From: Penelope pileata
Taxonomy: Eukaryota > Chordata > Aves > Galliformes > Cracidae
Length of the DNA: 64,000 bases
Assembly (NCBI GenBank): GCA_013396635.1
Contig: WBMW01005088.1
Location: 1 to 64,000 of the forward strand
Direction: 5' to 3'
Under the pieces are notes generated by a model, which searched no databases, was not told where the DNA came from, and saw only the letters and a program-made list of their open reading frames with translations. Below, one piece after another: positions 49,501 through 60,799 of the stretch; position 1 is the first letter of the stretch; each line of letters starts with the position of its first letter. The position numbers were made by a program, and so were the translations under genes.

Positions 49501-51633
49501 TCTTGACAACTTCACATTTTTAAATGAAGTAAATTATGTAAACTTCTAAATTATTACAAACTGATCAGTGTGAAAATAGCTGAGGAGATATTTTCTCTAT
49601 ATACTTTAATAATTCATTCATCGAGGTACATAATTGAAGTATATATTATTATCTATAAAAAAATTAATGCAGACATGTATGAGAGAAACTGCACATAATA
49701 AAAGGCTAACAACCTTCAGGGTGTCCATTCACCATAAAACTAATTTCACACCTAGTCTATTATGTAATGTGCTACAAAAATATTCTTTCCTTTAAGGTAT
49801 CTTTATATGAGATCGGACCATACAAACACAGTTGTACTCAATGTTATGCAGATTAACCCCAGAATAATTTCAAAAACAGTGAGATAATGATATATAACTT
49901 TTGTTTCATAAAACAGAATCTAAGGTGGTTGGTATAAAGAAAAGAACTGTAACATTTTTCTGCCATAACCAAACATTTACCATAATTGTCACTGAAAATA
50001 TTTGGACTGTTCATTAGTTGTATGGTTTGTATGCTTTAATAGATCTTGCTAAGACTGATGGAATTTAATGAATTATTTGATCATTAGGAATAAATTATTG
50101 AAATAATCTGTTATTTCATGTAATCAAAAAATAGAACAAAGCTTTACTTATTGAAACTGACTAATTGGCTGAAGTGCAGGCTTTTGTTTTCATTGTTGTT
50201 GTTTTATATCTCTATTTTGTATCAGCCAGAGGGGAAAAAAGTCAAACTTTTTCCCCCGAATCACACTCAAAACTCCAGAATACACCTGTGAACTGGAACA
50301 CCTGAGGACAGATAAACAGAAAGTTCTAACACAATCCAGTGCCTACTTGAACAAATCAGCTTTCCATCAATTCTAAAAAGAAACTGATAATTTCTCAAAT
50401 ATGAAATCAACTTCAATACACTCACACAACAAAGACTAAAATGGAGCATACTGAACTTTAACGTGGAAAACATAAAATCAGATGTTGTCATTCAACATCT
50501 TTGAATTTTATATGAATTAATTTGTCTAACCAATAACTATTTCAGTACATTTCAATTGATTCTACAATTTTGATTCATCCTTCTTCTCTTCAAAAACTTC
50601 TGATAACCAGTCATGACATCATTCAGGATAAACACAAATATTTTGATAATTTAATGTTTACTTTCTCAGTTACTCCATTTGTTCAGTAGAGGATACTTTG
50701 GAAGAAAGTATAATTCAGAATCAAGAAAAATGATATCTTATAAGCTAAAAAATTTTGTTCCATGCCAATCATGATATTTCTTAAAACAATGCACACAAAA
50801 ATTAAGGAATGTATTGCAATAAGTTAAGCAATAAAAAAGAAAACAGATTGCAAATATATTTATAACACATTCAAAATCTATAATAGGTGTCCCAGTCAGT
50901 ACCATTTTGTCTTCTGTCAGTCTAAAATTCTGATATTTCTCTGTTGCTAAGATACTCTAGCTGAATAAACCTCTTTCCTTTCTGGTTTCTTCACTTGTCC
51001 ACTATTGAAATGTTTCCACAAGATAAAGAAAGAAAATATTTAACTGCAAATATTTTTTCCATCAGCAGGTAATGCATAACAACAGCATACATGTATAATA
51101 AAATATATTTAAAGAAGTGAGGGAGTTTGTTTTTTACATGTATACATGAAAGATTTTGCTATGATTGGCAATCAATCAGTATGTGAGATTTTTCCTTAAG
51201 AACCTATATCTCCAAATATTCCAAATATTCTGTGTCTGAAATGTATTATGAATACAACATGTATTAGCTGCCCTGAGTATTTCTAGCTTAAAGAAAGAAG
51301 CCATAACATTAGGGAAAAAAAAAAAAAAAAAAAAAAAAGACCACATGGAATTTACATCACATTTTACTACCTTGTAACAAACCAAGAAACTCCATTTTAA
51401 GATTAGGAATAATTTGCCTAATCATAAAAAAGATTTCAAAATTTCTAGTAATAAATATGGGTCTCTAGTTACCTGGAGCTGGAACCTAAAGGTGTTTTTG
51501 TGATTGTAAGAAGAAATGCATTGTACAAGCTTTTCTCAAATATACCAAAATATCTCAAAATGTCTGAAATATACCAAAACCTCTCTACTTTTCAGAAGAC
51601 TTAAAGTATATGAGAAATTTACTCTACATGGGT
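46535..51633. other. Gene-free AT-rich stretch
   Basis: No recognised gene or transposon. Poly-A and poly-T tracts lie near 46689-46710, 47580-47594 and 51315-51338. A 68-codon minus-strand frame (47832-48038) has a less AT-driven composition than its neighbours but no family match I know. Confidence 0.55.
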
Positions 51634-51764
51634 AGAGAAAAAAAAAAAAGAAAAAGAAAGAAAAGGAAAAGGAAAAGGAAAAGGAAAAGGAAAAGGAAAA
51701 GGAAAAGGAAAAGGAAAAGGAAAAGGAAAAGGAAAAGGAAAAGGAAAAGGAAAAGGAAAAAGGA
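51634..51764. repeat. (AAAAGG)n microsatellite in a homopurine tract
   Basis: 131 consecutive purines; the core 51661-51760 is about 16-17 units of AAAAGG, preceded by an A-rich lead. Open frames encoding alternating Lys-Arg on the plus strand and Phe-Ser on the minus strand are products of the repeat, not genes. Homopurine tracts of this length can adopt triplex (H-DNA) structure and are often length-polymorphic. Confidence 0.97.
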
Positions 51765-53524
51765 CTTTCAGCATATTGTGTCAATTATTACATTTTTATA
51801 TTATACTTCTACAATGCTAGCACAACACGATATATTTTTCTTTTATTTGCCACAACTATGTGTCATATTGCTTTTGTGTTATAGATTCTCATTTTAATAA
51901 GCAGAAGGCATACTGATGTTAAAGTGATTAACATACCGTAATTCTGAATTTAGATTTCTATCATATTTTACAGAAGAAAATTACTTGACAACAATCCCTA
52001 AACAGCGGGTTTTCAACAACAGCCATTGTTGCTGTTGCTGCCTCATCTGTGAACAACCTCTTTGAAGGCCATGTCAAAATTACAAAGGAAAGAAGCTGAA
52101 AATCAGAATTCTTTCATGAAATAAAAAATAAAAAACACACTGTGCAAAGCATTGCTTCAAAAAAATACAGCAAAGAATGAAACCACTACTTGATTAAAGA
52201 CCGCAATTTTAAGCAATGACAAAAGATAAGATCTCCTCAGCAAAGTCTATAGAACATGCAAGATAATCATACAATATGCTTGGGATAGATTTTTATCACT
52301 GTAACTGCTCCCAAAGTAGAGTTGTAGAGAGGAGTAGTGTGAAGGATACGTTGTAACAGTAATATTTATCAAAATCAATTCCAAAGTTTTCTTGGCATTG
52401 TCTGTGAACCTTCAGAATAGCTTTTGTACTGATGAGAAGAGGAAAGGAATTCACAAATAGATGAAAAAGCCTGGAGAAAAAAGCTTAAACTACGCCTTCA
52501 TCTGTGATTTGCCAGTCACATTGGGAGCCCTCCAAGAAATTGAAATGGTATCTAAATTCATGAAAACAAGAGGTTTTGTGATGTCATCACAGTGCATTGA
52601 AGAGAACACCTGAGCAGCCTTTAAGTTTATTGTAGTGCAGCCATCTGAATTCAACTGAACTTGCCTGAAACTTTAAAACTCTTCGTGATTTAGGTAGTGC
52701 ACAAAAAAAGCAATGAGACGTAAACTAGTGCAATGAACTTTTGACTGGAAAATCTTCATGAACATACAGGGTGCAATTTTTGTAAAACAGCACAAAAGTC
52801 AATGGCTTTCCTAGAATACAATTAAATTATATGTAAACACAAGAACTGAGTGAAAACATATTGTAACATCAGGAAGAAAATTTGGTATGAATTGTAGACA
52901 GCTGGTGAAAGTAAGATGCAATAAAATAAATAATAAAATAAAATCTATGTTAAACTTGTCATCTTGACTAATTCATTAACAGACTTCTTTTGGCTAAGTA
53001 TTAACTCCATGAGGATATTCCATTAAAATTTTCAGGTTCTGACTATCTTTTTCACAAATTGCTATTTCATTCTCTCAAATAGAGAAGTCTTTAAAAGGTC
53101 CCAAAATCGATTTGTTTGATTGCTTCTTTGTTTTTAAAATGTTAGCCTTTGACTAACAAGTTCATATAAATACAACCCTTTCAAATTTTACATACTTACA
53201 CTATGGCATTTTAATATTGTATTTGAAAATTCAGAAAAGTAAGATAAAATGATGTTATTTCACTGCTGAAACATTACAGATCGCATTAGCTACATATGTT
53301 GGAAAAAAATCGTACATTGCCGAATGTAATCTGCAATCAATGTCTCTTCCACCACTGTGCATTTCAGTTTTTGTTTCATGTACTTTTCCATCTTTTCACT
53401 TTAATACTTAATTTTAGCCTTACTGTCCAAGTCTTGCTATTTATTATACCCTTCTCATTCATACTGAATGACTAATGAAGCACTGAAGTTATCAGAATAG
53501 TGTTGTCTCTCTGTGACGCTGATG
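51765..53524. other. Gene-free AT-rich stretch
   Basis: No gene or transposon recognised up to the hAT element. A short odd-length palindrome GTGATGTCATCAC (about 52577-52589) resembles a CRE/ATF-type site; one isolated site carries little weight. Confidence 0.55.
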
Positions 53525-53532
53525 CCTTAAAT
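53525..53532. repeat. hAT target-site duplication, left
   Basis: CCTTAAAT directly precedes the transposon. The right flank has CCTTAAAG at 54409-54416, so seven of eight bases match. Eight bases is the hAT hallmark. Confidence 0.85.
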
Positions 53533-53725
53533 CAGGCATGTCCAACTCACAGCCTGGCAGAGTTCGTAATGCAGCCTGATCCCTGCTGCTGAGCCATCAT
53601 TGCAGCTCATCCCTGCCGAGCGGCCCAGGTTGGCGCCGGGCCCGCACCCCTCACTCAGCAACAACCAAACATCGATGTGCTATCTTGAAGTCAGGACAAG
53701 GGGAGGGCACAGTGCAGTGCTAACT

Positions 53726-53845
53726 CAAGTTATGACAAACAATTTTATGCATTTTGATTCTATGACTAAACACAGTTTTGTGAACAGCAAAAAATATGCA
53801 GCCTTGCTTTCTGTTTCAATAAAGAAAATTGAAAATAGGCTTTGA
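53726..53845 (+). pseudogene. hAT transposase fragment (upstream of dimerisation domain)
   Basis: The frame reads QVMTNNFMHFDSMTKHSF, then VNSKKYAALLSVSIKKIENRL and a stop. This resembles the part of Charlie/GTF2IRD2-like transposases before the C-terminal dimerisation domain, where a stretch of this type leads into 'f.df...f..fs.PF.vd'. Downstream, weaker matches continue in other frames (for example VNFQMEYI near 53919-53942) and are broken by a stop and frameshifts. It cannot produce an active transposase. The domain call is from memory of the family pattern. Confidence 0.7.
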
Positions 53846-54076
53846 GATTGCCAAAAAAAATCATCAATTGTTTTGGGACATTTGCAACTCTATTTTCTGT
53901 TGACATATATACATTAACTGTAAATTTTCAAATGGAATATATATAGTTGCAATCAGATATTCAACTCAAAAGTTTTCTCACGTCCCTTTACTAGACTTTT
54001 CAAGACCTATATTACCAGAGATGAATATCCCTCTCTTCACAATCACACTTTATTCATGTCATAGCTTTTTGCCAGA

Positions 54077-54202
54077 ATGTGTATTTGTGAACAATTATTT
54101 TCAAGGATAAGGCACAGGAAGAGTAAAATTTCATCAAAAATCTCAGACAAACACTTTGGGAACTCACTAAGAATTGCAGCCATTGCCATTGAAACAGACT
54201 GA
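54077..54202 (+). pseudogene. hAT transposase C-terminal dimerisation domain relic
   Basis: A 41-codon open segment ending in TGA, too short to stand out by length. It reads CEQLFSRIRHRKSKISSKIS followed by DKHFGNSLRIA. This is the classic hAT C-terminal signature: 'CEQ.FS.m...KsK.rs.ltdehL...LrIa'. The segment ends a few residues after LRIA, as the family does, and lies about 200 bases inside the right terminus of the transposon. The catalytic aspartates and glutamate lie upstream in intact family members and are not present here. Confidence 0.88.
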
Positions 54203-54408
54203 TGCATTAAGTTCACAAAAACAAGGTCAAATATCCCACTAGTTTTATGTTTTTGTTGCTCTCTTTTTTTTAATGTTTTAAAAAGAAATATTAAAAAATA
54301 AAATAAGTTTTGTTAGTTATATACCTTAACTATACTATACATTTTATATGCAGTCCAAGACTTTTCAGTCAGAGCGGCCCAGGCGAGCCAAAAGTTTGGA
54401 CACCCATG

Positions 54409-54416
54409 CCTTAAAG
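54409..54416. repeat. hAT target-site duplication, right
   Basis: CCTTAAAG, matching the left copy (53525-53532) at seven of eight bases; the mismatch is the last base. Confidence 0.85.
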
Positions 54417-54742
54417 GCAGTATTTGCCTTAAAAGCAAAGGAACAAGTTACAGGTCATATCCCATCAAGAAAACAGTACATCAAAAGTACTATGTATGTG
54501 CTTCAAACGCATCAGTGTAGTCCTTTGTCTCTGCTAAGTCTTTACAAGCCAACACATGCACATTAGCAGTTTTTCAAAATCATCCTGGGCTTACATTTAG
54601 GCACACGTTATTTCCATTTCCACAGCTTGGTTTTTACATGAGCAAAATTCAAATTGGAATTTACTGGCTGTATGTGAACAGGCAGATCTGGATCCAAAGA
54701 CTCACCAAAGAGCATCCCAAAAACTATTCCAGGCACAAAATA
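54417..54742. other. Gene-free spacer between hAT and CR1
   Basis: About 330 bases with no recognisable gene or repeat. Confidence 0.6.
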
Positions 54743-54945
54743 ATAGAATCATAGAATGGTTTATGTTGGAAGGGACCTTAGAGATCATCTTGTTCCAACT
54801 CCCCTGCTATGGGCAGGGACACTTCCCACTAGACCAGGTTGCCCAAAGCCCCATCCATCCTGGCCTTGAACACTTCCAGGGAGGGGGCATCCACAGCTTC
54901 TCTGGGCAACCTGTTCCAGTGTCTCATCACCCTCAGAGTGAAGAA
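54743..54945 (-). mobile_element. CR1 3' end, minus strand
   Basis: It begins TAGAATCATAGAATGG (antisense of the CR1 tail) and continues with TTGGAAGGGACCTTAGAGAT and the 3' UTR block through CATCACCCTCAGAGTGAAG. It is 5'-truncated near 54945. It resembles the copy at 5726-5878 closely, which suggests the same subfamily. Plus-strand open frames crossing it, including one of 141 codons that runs on to 55264, are antisense CR1 plus unrelated downstream sequence. Confidence 0.95.
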
Positions 54946-57149
54946 TCAGTTATCTGTTCTTAAAAGAGATATAATTATTTCCTTGTCACAACAATATTAC
55001 GACAGGAGTTGCATTACCTACTGTGAGATGTTAGATACTGTGGTACCAAGTATCAAAATATTAACAGATAACTTCTGCAATGGTGCAATTAATTTGCAAG
55101 CAGGGTTACTGCAACATCAGAAAACCAAACGAGCTTTGAAACAGAGAAGAACAACATCACATCTACTATTTTATGTCTCCCATATCACTGTTTTATCATT
55201 ATCTACACAACTTCAAGAACATTTTAAAATCAATAATATTGCCATTAATTTTTCAGTGTTCTGAAAGGTTTAGAGAGGATCTCTGAATTAGTATCTTGAA
55301 AATGAAAGACTATATAATTAATAAGTGATATTAGTTTTCCCATCATAAAATGCAATATCATTTTTAGTTTGGAATCGGCACCTTCTACTCTGCAAAAGAG
55401 TTAATCCATATGTATACACAACTAGATGATGCCTACAAAAATGATCTATTCTCCACTGCCGACTGTAATAATAACAAATCAGAAATTTCAATGAGTTGTG
55501 GCAAATCTATCGTTGCAACATTGCCTCTACTGTTGAGACACTTAAGTGAAATACTGCCTTAGAATTTGACCTTTATTAATAAAGTGAACAAAATCCAGTG
55601 AAAATAATAGTGGCATGACAGATTAATAAGTACAAAAGTTCACAGAAAGTTAAAATCAGAAATGGGAACATACAAACACCAAAAAATGTAGTATAAAATG
55701 GTTTCTGAACACAAAATTACATTTAGTCAGATTGGAGTTCTGCATTTAGATCTCCTACATAATATGCTTCTATTTATAAAAAAATGTATTCCAACTTAAT
55801 TTAAGAAACTTTTCTGCACCTATTAGCAGATGTTATAACAGCGAGCTGGAATCCATGCAATTTAATTTTCATTTTCTCTTTCTGCATCTGTCTTTTTAAG
55901 CTTCAGCATTTGAGAACTTTTTACTTTAGTTTATCCACTATATTCAACATAATTGATCATAGACCAGATAAAATTTGCATGAACCTGAATCTGCTGTGCT
56001 GAAAGTGCTCTGTCTCCCTTTAAATGTACAAAGAAAACATTATTTTTCAAGCAACATTTTCATACAACACTAACTTTCTCCTGTGAACAATTAATTATAA
56101 GGCTGAGTCTGCTAATACATATTTTGCTGAAGAGTGATTTGAACAAGTATTTTAATTATAATGATTGCTACTCAATAAAATTCAATAATGCTAAACACTA
56201 TTCAGGATCTTAGAGGTAAGTACGTGCTGTAAGAAAAGAAGAAATGTTCTTAGAGTGAGGTCCAGCAAGAAATTAGCGAGACAACTTGCTAATAGGTATA
56301 CCATTCTCCATTAACAGCTGGTAACACATCACAATTTTTGAAGGAACGGAAAAAGTGTGTCCAGTATATAAATATGAGTAAAACTGAAACTCCCACTTAG
56401 CCTGTAGAATCTGGTAACAGAGTTATGGGCTCTGAATGTTTAACATTTGATCTTTCTCAACTTTCTAGGTTTTCACCAAATACCAGGGTTTTGATTACTG
56501 ATGCTTGGATCATTCTTTGAATTCTGGAAAAGATTGATTATCCTTAAGAGAAGTTACCATGGAGTACAAACACAGCATATAAAAGAAAAAGTTTTATTGT
56601 TTCCTTCTCCCCACATGTAATTAATTGCCATGAGATATATTTAGCAATAAAATTCTTAATTTTTCTTCTATCCATCGACTCATAAAACTGAGACTGAGAA
56701 TTAGGGCTACTTGATTTCATGGCACATTTGTAATTATACTGCAGGATTGGCTACTACTGTTATTTCTGAGACATGTCTATCATTTCTTGAAAAACTCTAC
56801 AGCCTTTTCTAAGCAAATGAGAAGTCTGCCTTTATAAACTGGAAAGTGCTATCCTACTATTAACCTGAATACAGATAAGTGGTGGTAAAATAAGTTTCAA
56901 CATTTTTCCCTACCTGTTTCTACAGAGGTATAATTGATCACTGCCAATTTATAACAACTTTCTGGATGCTTGAAGAATTCATCAGGACTTGTTACATGAG
57001 AACTATCCTATCTTATCCTTTTCTATTCACTGAGTTGGTTTTATCACAGCAAACATATATGGCTGGTATTTATTGGCTTGAACTTACTCTACCGAAGGTA
57101 TTTTGCAGACTGAATGTTTTTTGATTTGCTTTGTAACATTTATTGTTAG
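54946..57149. other. Gene-free AT-rich stretch
   Basis: No gene or clear mobile element. The stretch just before 57150 may contain further, unrecognisable parts of the old CR1 below. Confidence 0.55.
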
Positions 57150-57345
57150 CAAAGTGAAGCTTACTGTCCTATAATTCCTCATGGCCTCTCTACCTTTCTA
57201 AGGTGGCAATTCATCTTTTACCAGCTTCAGTCTTCTAGATGCTTTGTAGTATAAAACTTGTCAGAGAACATTGCTAATGGCCCAGACATTATTTCAGTTA
57301 GACCTTTATGTACCTTAGAATGAATGCCATCAGGACCTGCTTATG
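57150..57345 (-). mobile_element. Ancient CR1 ORF2 reverse-transcriptase fragment
   Basis: Read on the minus strand, a frame near 57342-57310 gives AGPDGIHSKV, and after frameshifts a second frame near 57187-57158 gives RNYRTVSFTL. These match the start of the CR1/LINE reverse transcriptase domain in the expected order: 'aGPDgIhp.vLkel' and then, about 50 residues on, 'NYRPVSLts'. The in-between sequence (TEIMSGPLAMFSDKF) also fits 'teviakPLaiiFe.s'. There is no long open frame, no tail and no clear ends. It is an old, heavily mutated interior fragment. Confidence 0.75.
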
Positions 57346-59292
57346 TCAAACCTAACTTGTATAATGATCAGCTCCATAGTTCTTCCTAACTTGATAGTTC
57401 TCTATTTCACTTGGTAGTTACTCTTGTTAAAAAGCCTTCTGTTTTGAGACAGTAAGAACACATTTGCATCTCCAATAGTAATGAATGCACTACAAAAGAG
57501 TGAATTTTGGAAATCCAGTAACCCGATATATGTTCTGCTGTGTATATTATTGGATTTGAGAGTTTTGGATAAGTTTGACAAGGTATGTCATTTATGATGA
57601 CATAGTACTTATTCACTGCTAGCATGACAGCAAATCTTGACTCTGAATCCAGTGGAATAGCACTGCCTTTTGTTTGTTTATCTCATTTTCACTGCAGTCC
57701 CTGCTATTGATAAAAATAGGTAGCTTACCAAGACATAGTAACTCTTTCCGTATTTAGCTGGAAGCTGAAGGAAAAGAGATACAGATCTTACACGGGAGAG
57801 GCGGCAATTAGAAATAAGGGCAACATTTGACTGTAATATTATCTGCAATTGTGAATAACTTATATAAATAGGAAGTCGATTCTTGAAGTTTTCCCAGTCA
57901 TTTATATTTTGAGTTGTTTGTATAAGGATAGTTAAAATGAATGCATTATATTCACTTGTGTAACTTTTTGCTTACGTGATTCTTAAAGCTTCTTACTCTT
58001 CAGTCAATTGAAATAAAATGTATAAAAGATTCTCTTTTAGGCTTTCTATCTCCTTACTTTTCAGCTTTCTCCAATTATTGTTACAGTATCCTAACCAAGG
58101 AAAATGAACTTTTTTTTTAATTTAGATTTTTCCCGAAAGACCATCTCTGTACCAGCCTTCTGGTCTTTCTTTTGGCATTGAATCTTTAAGGACATGTTTT
58201 GTCTTTATTGTTTTTCAGTAAACACTTCAAAATTTCTAGCAGAGCTACTAAGAGATTTTGTTCACATGAATTGCTAATGTTTAACTGTTGTCTTTCAAGA
58301 CTTTCCAAAGCAATCCAAGTTGGCCTTGGGGTATATTATGATGAAAGTAATGATGAGGCTGAGAAAAAACTATGTAGGGGGAATACTAAACCAACATCAG
58401 AGCTTCAACCAAATCCCTCCAGGGTAGCATGCCTTAATTCATAGCTATTGAGCAAGCATAGATGTGACAAAACAGATTGTTAGAGACAAGGAAATTTGGA
58501 AATTGAGGTTCAAGAAGCTTTGCATACATGGATGACAGGATATAAAGAAAAGCCAATTTAAGCATATCCCTTTGCAACGGTATCTTTCTACCTTACCGAG
58601 AAGCAGAACAGATTGTAATAAAGGTAAAAAGGTCACAGAGAGAGAAGCCTGTACTTACTCTAATGTGAAGAACAAAAATCTGTATGAGAATTCAAATCTC
58701 TGACTCTCTGTTCCTCACACACTAAATCACCTAGAAGGAACAGAATAAATAAACAAAAGGTTAAAGTTAGTAATATGCTTCAAAGCCCAATCAAGTCAAA
58801 ATCAAAAGTTGAGCAAAGCAGAGATGAAAAACAGAGATAAAGACAAGCATATTCAGGATCTTGTACACTGAAGGAGTATTATTGAAGCTGATTCAGATAA
58901 AAGAAATATAAACTTTTTGCTACCTGAAATGTATGTGTTCACTCCAGAGTTGTCTTATTCAGATTATGAACACATAGAAACAAAGCACGTCTATGGACAT
59001 TTACAGACAAAGAAAAGGATGACTCCTTGCTAATAATACATTAATCTATGCTAGGTAACATAATGTTGCATGATCACATAGTGAACAACTATTTAAAAGA
59101 GAGACAGTGAGAAGGGCAGAATACAACTAGCTGATAGAACCTTAAATGAGGAGAAAACTCTCGGCTGGCAGAAACTGGCACAGTGCCTGCTACATCAATA
59201 AGCTGAATCAATCTATAGAGAACTTGATCTTGAATAAATCAGTTTTAATTCTGTCAAAAAGTCTGCGAGGCTTAACTGACTTCTACATATAG
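57346..59292. other. Gene-free AT-rich stretch
   Basis: No gene or clear mobile element recognised. An 81-codon plus-strand frame at 58199-58444 has no motif I can place. Confidence 0.55.
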
Positions 59293-59474
59293 AACAGGTT
59301 GCCCAGAGAAGTTGTGGATGCCCCATCCCTGGAGGTGTTCAAGGCCAGGTTGGATGGATTCCTTGGCAGTCTGATCCAGTGATTGGCAACCTTGCCCAGG
59401 GCAGAGAGGTTGGAACCAGATGATCGTTAAGGTCCCCTCCAACCTAAGCCATTCTATGGTTATGATTCTATGAT
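59293..59474 (+). mobile_element. CR1 3' end, plus strand
   Basis: It runs from AACAGGTTGCCCAGAGAAGT through CTGGAGGTGTTCAAGGCCAG to the tail TTCTATGGTTATGATTCTAT. About 180 bp remain, 3' UTR only. First of a series of same-strand CR1 copies up to 61.5 kb. Confidence 0.95.
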
Positions 59475-59624
59475 ACTTTTTTCATTGAGGAGCAGAGGGG
59501 AGGGGGGCTAAACTAGGGACTGTGAAAACACTGCAAAGCTGAATAATGCAGTATTCAAACACATGATTTAGGTTTGCCAACTGGCTGTGGAAGGTATTTT
59601 CTGGGACACTATCTTGCTTCCTTG

Positions 59625-59985
59625 TATAGAAGAGAAGGCTCTGAGGAGACATTATTGTGGCCATTAAACCCCATCTAAAAGGAGTTTGTAAGATGGAGAA
59701 AGACTATTTATCAGAGCTTTCAGTAACAGTACAACTGTTTTAAACTGCAAGTGAATAGATCAGATTGGATATAAGGAAAACTTTTTTTTGCATTGAAGGT
59801 GGTGACACACTGGAACAAGTTTCCCAGAGAAGTTGTGGATGCCCCATCACCACAAGTCTTCAAAGTCAGGTTGGATGGGGATTCAAGAAACATGATACAG
59901 TAAAAAATGTCCCTACCTATGGCAGTGGGTTAGACTAGACTGTCTTTTTCAGACCCTACCAATCCAAATCATTCTATGATTCTAC
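59625..59985 (+). mobile_element. CR1 3' end, plus strand, diverged
   Basis: It starts near GAGAAGGCTCTGAGGAGAC, passes GGATATAAGGAAAAC and CTGGAACAAGTTTCCCAGAG, and ends at ATTCTATGATTCTACA, then an A run. It includes a little of the ORF2 end and the whole 3' UTR. It is visibly more diverged than the neighbouring copies. Confidence 0.9.
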
Positions 59986-60479
59986 ATTAAAAAAAAAATG
60001 ATGGTTATCTCAGATATGAAATTTTGATTTCTTAAATTCTGGTAGGATTATTAAGCATACTAAAGATATCCAACAGGAAAAAAGACACATTAGAAGACTC
60101 TAAATTAATTCCCTAATAGACTGAAGAACAATGAATAATAAGAAAAAAACTCTTAGGCAAGATGTCATACCAAAGGTTTTTAAAGTAACTGTTACAGGGC
60201 TAGAAGAAAAGCTCTTAAGTGAACTGAAAGCCAGTTGAAGGATACAATGCAAAGGCAGATTTAACGGCCTGGGCTCCCGTGGTTGCAGGAAAAGTGTTGA
60301 TCAGTGTTTGCAAAATCATGAAGCCAAGAAGCAAGTTATGCACAGCTGGTGCTTGCATACAAGATCTAGTGGGCTCCTGCTAAACTAGTAGAGAATCAGA
60401 TGAAGAAAGATAAAGTAAGGTATTTCCTAACACAGCAAACAGTAGAATTAGGAGACATAAGAGCACGTGGAGACAGACA
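59986..60479. other. Gene-free spacer within CR1 cluster
   Basis: About 490 bases with no recognised gene. It may hold unrecognised parts of the old element that ends at 60655. Confidence 0.5.
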
Positions 60480-60655
60480 CTACTAGCAGGTTGACAAATG
60501 AATTCAATAGATTATGGGACAAAATGCATACCAAACAGTTGTCAATGCTGGCAGAGCATAAGGGGAAAAGATTCCATGCATGCTCTGGACAGAGAATACT
60601 GTACAAGATGGATAAATGGTTTGGCTAAGTATGGCATTCTCATTTTGCTCATGTT
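60480..60655 (+). mobile_element. Old CR1-like 3' end, plus strand
   Basis: The last 60 bases read ACAAGATGGATAAATGGTTT, then GGCTAAGTATGGCATTCTCA and TTTTGCTCATG. This aligns to the 3' end of older sauropsid CR1 elements, of the type 'tagatggac..tggtctga.ccagtatggc..ttcttatgttcttatg'. The tail class differs from the young galliform octamer. The left boundary is uncertain. Confidence 0.5.
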
Positions 60656-60799
60656 AAACAAAAGCATAAGCATGATGGTGACTAGTGCTGATTCTTAAAA
60701 TTATACAAATGCTCAACATTTCTAAAGACATTGTTGGCCTAAGAAGAATCTAAGGAACAAAACACAAATCAAATCAATACAAGCGGGCGGATGAAAGAG

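Larger units (their letters stand above)
53533..54408 (+). mobile_element. hAT (Charlie-like) DNA transposon, 876 bp, decayed
   Basis: Left end CAGGCATGTCCAAC; the right end, reverse-complemented, is CATGGGTGTCCAAACTTTTG, followed by the GCGGCCC-type motif usual near hAT-Charlie ends. An 8-bp duplication flanks it. Inside, remnants of transposase run on the plus strand from about 53726 to 54202, interrupted by stops and frameshifts. The left 130 bases are GC-rich, in contrast to the desert around. A full transposon would be about 2.5-3 kb, so this copy retains only the termini and the C-terminal third of the coding region. It is possibly related to Charlie12 of chicken; that name is a guess. 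Confidence 0.92.

Noticed and set aside
51536..51897. Open frames encoding Lys-Arg and Phe-Ser repeats on opposite strands
   Set aside because: Both are direct translations of the (AAAAGG)n microsatellite, not proteins.
54839..55264. 141-codon plus-strand open frame
   Set aside because: The first third is antisense CR1 and the rest is unrelated AT-rich sequence; not a gene.
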